The translations under genes and the position numbers were made by a program. The notes under the pieces were generated by a model. The model ran no database searches and was not told the DNA's origin. It saw nothing but the letters and a program-made list of their open reading frames with translations. 64,000 nt of DNA, from contig CM055103.1 in assembly GCA_029204225.1 (NCBI GenBank), positions 55,943,078-56,007,077 on the forward strand, in the 5' to 3' direction. Source of the stretch: Diphasiastrum complanatum (Eukaryota; Streptophyta; Lycopodiopsida; Lycopodiales; Lycopodiaceae). Of the stretch, positions 60,446 to 64,000 are shown one piece after another; positions within the stretch are counted from its first letter, which is position 1, and every line of letters starts with the position of its first letter.

Positions 60446-62249
60446 CCGCAATGGTGGAATGAGATCCTAATGATTAAACATTGGAGGAGGGATAGTGAAG
60501 TTAATAAAGCCACAAAGAGAAAAAAAAGTGAGATCCTTGACAACCGAAGGAATCAAAGACCATTTGATGTTAGTGGATGTGACGGTGAAGAGCTGTGCAA
60601 GGAACTTTAAACAAGATCCATATATGTATCATGAGTTCAATAGAAGCCCCACTATTGAGGCAGGATTGGGACAATACAAAGATATTGAAGAATGGAGTGA
60701 ATAGAGAGACTGGAGGAGGGATGGACGAGAGAATTGATGGGGAGCAATTGAGGTGGAGGAAGTGTGCACATGAAGGAAGGGGATGCTAAGCTTTTGTACA
60801 AGTGAATTGGTGGAGGAGGTCCATCAAGGAAAAGATCATGGATATTGTAGATCATAAAGTAGTTTGGGTAGGAGCTAGCACCAATACTCCTTAGAATGTC
60901 CAAGGATCTATGCATAATTCCACTTGAACCAAGTGAGAATCATTAGAGGAGTTCTGAACTCTAAAACGACCCTTTGTAAAGATGCTTTTTATTTTTATTT
61001 TTAATTTCGTCCGACATGTGGCCAAATCAACAATTTTAATGATCGCATTTATAACTGTAAGTTCAAAAATTGCTGAGATCTATATTTTAACATTTATGCT
61101 TTGAAAACTTGTAGAAATCATATCAGTTATCATATATGTATTGCATTCTTGTAGATTTATATCCGTCCAACATAAGTGAATGAGAGCCAACACAATCTCT
61201 GGCAAGTATATTGGATGTGATTCATTCGGATATTGGAAAATTGATATCCAACTGCCACATTTTGGAAGTGATGAATGGCTTGCACCTGATAGTATTGTGT
61301 CAGAATCTTTGAGATGCAAATTACTATTAGATTTGAAAAACTCAATGAAAGTGAGCATTGGATCAAAAGTCATTCGATTAAATTGGTTTATGTTCTTATA
61401 TGTATTTGTTGATTTCTTTTCAATGCAAATGTTCGTAGAATACCAACATTATTTGTTTGTAAGGATGTGCCAGCTGACACTCTTTTAGATCTGATGGATA
61501 TGAGTTGGGATTGCAAGGTAGTTGGAGATATTGAATGTAGGATTAAGAAATCTTCTATGATATTCCGTTATTGTATTGGGAGACAAATGCTTAGTCTTAC
61601 ATTGAGTTACCAGAGATGGAAATGAATAAGTGGGACCTGATACCTTTGATGGTCACACAAATCTAAAAGAAGTCTACATTTTCAACAATGACGATATGCT
61701 AACTATGATTGAAGTGGAGGATCATTGGAGCATAAGTTATATCAGTCAAGAGCTGTCTTAATGCACAATGAAATTCTACCTGAGCACTTCAGATTCATTA
61801 TAAATGGAGAGCTGGTAACATTTTCTTGTGATTTGCAAATCATTGTCAATCATTATATATATAACTCTATTCAGAGAATAACCAGAATAACAAGTTGCTT
61901 TTCATACAGGTACAAAGAAGACATGAAAACACAACACTCTGCAAGGATCTTCTTGTAGATATCAACATTGTAGAAGAACAATGACAACTCATACAATCAA
62001 TTGTACAAACTGATATCTGTATTCAATTGTACAAACTGATATTTGTATTCAATAAAATATCGCCAGAATTTGGAGATTTAGTACAACTGTGCAAATAATT
62101 CTTTTTCTGTATTCTCTGTATGTCTGTATTTCACTGTATGTCTATGTTTGTATATCTGTATGAAACTATGTATATCTATCATAAAGGAACTGTCTATTCA
62201 GCTTGGGTATTTACAAATTCCCCAGCCTCATTTTGAATATGTACATCAT
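60444..62249. other. Intergenic; faint plus-strand coding-like segments near 61180-61620
   Basis: Plus-strand frames at 61180-61378 (SGKYIGCDSFGYWKIDIQLP, SESLRCKLLLDLKNSMKV) and about 61460-61620 (VPADTLLDLMDMSWDCKVVG) look more protein-like than random, but I cannot name a family. They may be remnants of a mobile element together with the protease gene that follows. Confidence 0.3.
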
Positions 62250-63190
62250 CTAGCTTAGATGGCCTTGGAGGGGGCACAATAAATGGTATCGACCTCGCCA
62301 AGATGCTGAAAATAATCTCTTGCCAAAATATGTCACCTCAGAGCTGGTGTAGTCACCAGGTGAAAACTGTCAGACAATCAATCATCAATGATCAGTATTC
62401 ATAACAAAATAATAGAACTTGAAATAATATTTACAACTTGAAATAATAGAATCAAAGGAGAATCAAGTTGAAATTACCTTTGCAAGATCACCATCCACTT
62501 GATGATTGTACCAGTCAAAAAATCGTTTGGCATTGAGAAGCGCAAACCAACCACAGCTGAACGAGTCATTCTGTTTCGGGCTCTGAAACATTGCAAAACT
62601 CATTCAATTAGAGTAAGAACGTGGTAACATATTATGAACAATATGGACAATGACTGAAATTCTAAACACCGACCTCAACACTAACAATATTCATTTTTCC
62701 AGGAGTGACATTTTCTCCAAGGAAATGTCTCATTATCTCCGGCAACAGGCCATCAACCTTCTAGTGGGTGTTGATGGCAGAATTCATCTTTATACAGAAC
62801 ATGTTTAAAACACTATATGCAGTCTTCTTTACTGAGATGATGTTTAAACTCCAGTGCTCACTGCAATAATGAAAGAGAGACTGATCAGAAGTGCACAAAG
62901 AATTGAAATTATAAAGTAAAAAAGTAAAAGTACGAATACTTACTTTTCATGGTAAGGAACCACTATAAATTTTGCCACTGGCGAGCAATTCCAAAAGAGA
63001 GTGCCGCATAGCTCTTCATCCTTGCATAGAAGAGAAACACAATAAAAAGTGCTAAGAACAAAAACCTCTTTCATAGAGTCCGTTGCTATAGAGTATTGCC
63101 ATAATTGGAAGGAAGATTCTACAACATCATCATTGATACAGGCCCTACGATTCCTTAGCTCCTCAAAGAATCTTGATATTTGAGGCCGTA
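62250..63190 (-). pseudogene. Ulp1/SENP-like cysteine protease (C48 family), spliced, with one in-frame stop
   Basis: Four minus-strand exons join in phase: A (about 63180-62944), B (62860-62674), C (62582-62478), D (62366-62250, ending in TAG), all GT-AG. A codes FFEELRNRRACINDDVVESS and ends VVPYHE; B continues NEHWSLNIISVKKTAYSVLN with the catalytic His; C has QNDSFSCGWFALLNAKRFF with the oxyanion Gln and catalytic Cys. The Asp expected after the His strand appears as Asn (VLNMF), and B carries an in-frame TAG after AINTH. Exon A is one frame off the ORF upstream (63463-63155), so the 5' part is broken or spliced unclearly. Ulp1 proteases cut SUMO-type modifiers and are often carried by plant transposons. 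Confidence 0.75.
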
Positions 63191-63480
63191 ATTTAATTCA
63201 TTGATGCGAAACTCAAAAGGCATGCCAACTTTGTCAATGACATCTGATATATCAGTCTCAAATTTGAGATATTGCTCAAAATCCAAAAACGGTGTAATAA
63301 CTACCGTGCTAATTGGTAATTTAAAACATGTATTTACATTATCATCTAAAAATTTTGTAGCTAAATTGACAGTGTTATCTATGGTAGTTGTATCTACACT
63401 AGCATTATTGAAAATATCTACAATTGTAGGGAAATCACGAGGGGAATCAGGAGGGAGGTCCAAACTCCTCCTGATTTTTT
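63191..63480 (-). pseudogene. Open frame upstream of the protease, unidentified
   Basis: The minus-strand frame has no ATG (first codon TTG). Segments: DLPPDSPRDFPTIVDIFNN, KFLDDNVNTCFKLPISTVV, DFEQYLKFETDISDVIDKVG. It may be the N-terminal part of the Ulp1-like gene, one frame off exon A. No known domain. Confidence 0.4.
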
Positions 63481-63537
63481 TGGTGCACTCCCCTGCGTCG
63501 TGGTTGCAATTGAGAGTTCGAGGTTCTCTTTAGTGAT

Positions 63538-63615
63538 ATGGCAGATGACACGAATAAACGCCGCCTTAGGAATAAGAAGTTCAGTGGATCTCTGATACTT
63601 CTTGATCTCAGACAT
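63538..63615 (-). pseudogene. Histone H3-like fragment
   Basis: The minus strand codes EIKKYQRSTELLIPKAAFIR, which aligns with the H3 alpha-N helix ([20 protein letters not shown] in canonical H3) at 14 of 20 positions. Similarity fades on both sides, so only about 25 residues are clear. It lies directly upstream of the unidentified frame and the Ulp1-like exons, and may be a captured gene fragment. Confidence 0.6.
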
Positions 63616-63791
63616 CCAATGGCTCCTCATGACCCTCCTCTCTCTATTTGGAGGTCTCAGGGAAGGCGGGGTTCTTGGTCTGGATGGTCGCGGGAAGAAA
63701 TCTATACGTATCTGTTTGACATGGTCCATATCGGACTTGTGCGTATAGTAGGGAAGGACCGGAATGCATAGCTCTAGGCGCGCACAAAATC

Positions 63792-63960
63792 GATATGTAC
63801 AAACAAATATCGGTTTTGTGCACATGGCTATCAGGAGGGTAGAGTCGGGGAATGAAGATGGCGAACAGAACTGATATGTACGGACATATATCGCTTTTGT
63901 GCACGGCGCTATGAGGAGGGTAGTGTCGGGGACTGAAGATGGCACACAGAACCGATATCG
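63792..63960. repeat. 81-bp tandem repeat, two full copies
   Basis: Units start GATATGTAC at 63792 and 63873, and a third start GATATCGG lies at 63954. Each unit contains TTTTGTGCAC, GGAGGGTAG and GAAGATGGC. The period is exactly 27 codons, so a minus-strand frame stays open across it. Confidence 0.9.
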
Positions 63961-64000
63961 GAGCAAACAATGAAAAGAAAGTTGTCGAAATGGCCTCGAA

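Noticed and set aside
1-64000. CRISPR arrays, operons, bacterial promoters
   Set aside because: Direct repeats here are LTRs, microsatellites or short tandem duplications; the window is plant nuclear DNA.

Overview
This is plant nuclear DNA. Three things point there: one land-plant housekeeping gene with long introns, dense LTR retrotransposons whose primer-binding sites match plant initiator-Met and Asp tRNAs, and telo-box motifs upstream of the gene. Introns of up to 25.8 kb filled with nested elements suggest a large-genome vascular plant such as a gymnosperm, fern or early-diverging angiosperm. The sequence alone does not fix the species.

The backbone is a single plus-strand gene, 10511-58044, for a MINIYO (IYO)/RPAP1-type RNA polymerase II associated protein. 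I could place ten exons whose phases all agree, giving a 5079-nt reading frame (1692 residues plus stop). The introns are about 475, 6860, 25759, 4684, 410, 2503, 1265, 351 and 148 bp. Intron 3 holds most of the mobile DNA.

Left flank (1-10000): a copia fragment cut by a gypsy LTR, a decayed minus-strand copia RT/RNase H fragment, an unidentified minus-strand ORF with a coiled-coil remnant downstream of it, and a GA microsatellite. The promoter region carries a 39-bp duplication with telo-boxes, a TATA-like site and an upstream ORF overlapping the IYO start.

Introns 2 and 3 carry three members of one copia-like LTR family. Two have target-site duplications (GATTC and TTGTT). None shows a reverse transcriptase of its own, but all share an unexplained 3' module, so it looks like a non-autonomous lineage. 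Also present are a LINE with endonuclease and the start of RT, a gypsy element with gag and protease, several copia fragments, and a clean solo LTR (TSD GGGAG). Intron 4 has gypsy and copia integrase fragments. Intron 6 starts in a CT microsatellite and holds two foldback elements.

Right flank (58045-64000): an hAT-type MITE with a perfect 8-bp duplication, a long GA microsatellite, and on the minus strand a spliced Ulp1-like cysteine protease (C48) with one in-frame stop. Upstream of the protease (at higher coordinates) lie a short histone-H3-like segment and an 81-bp tandem repeat. There are no tRNA, rRNA or CRISPR loci.
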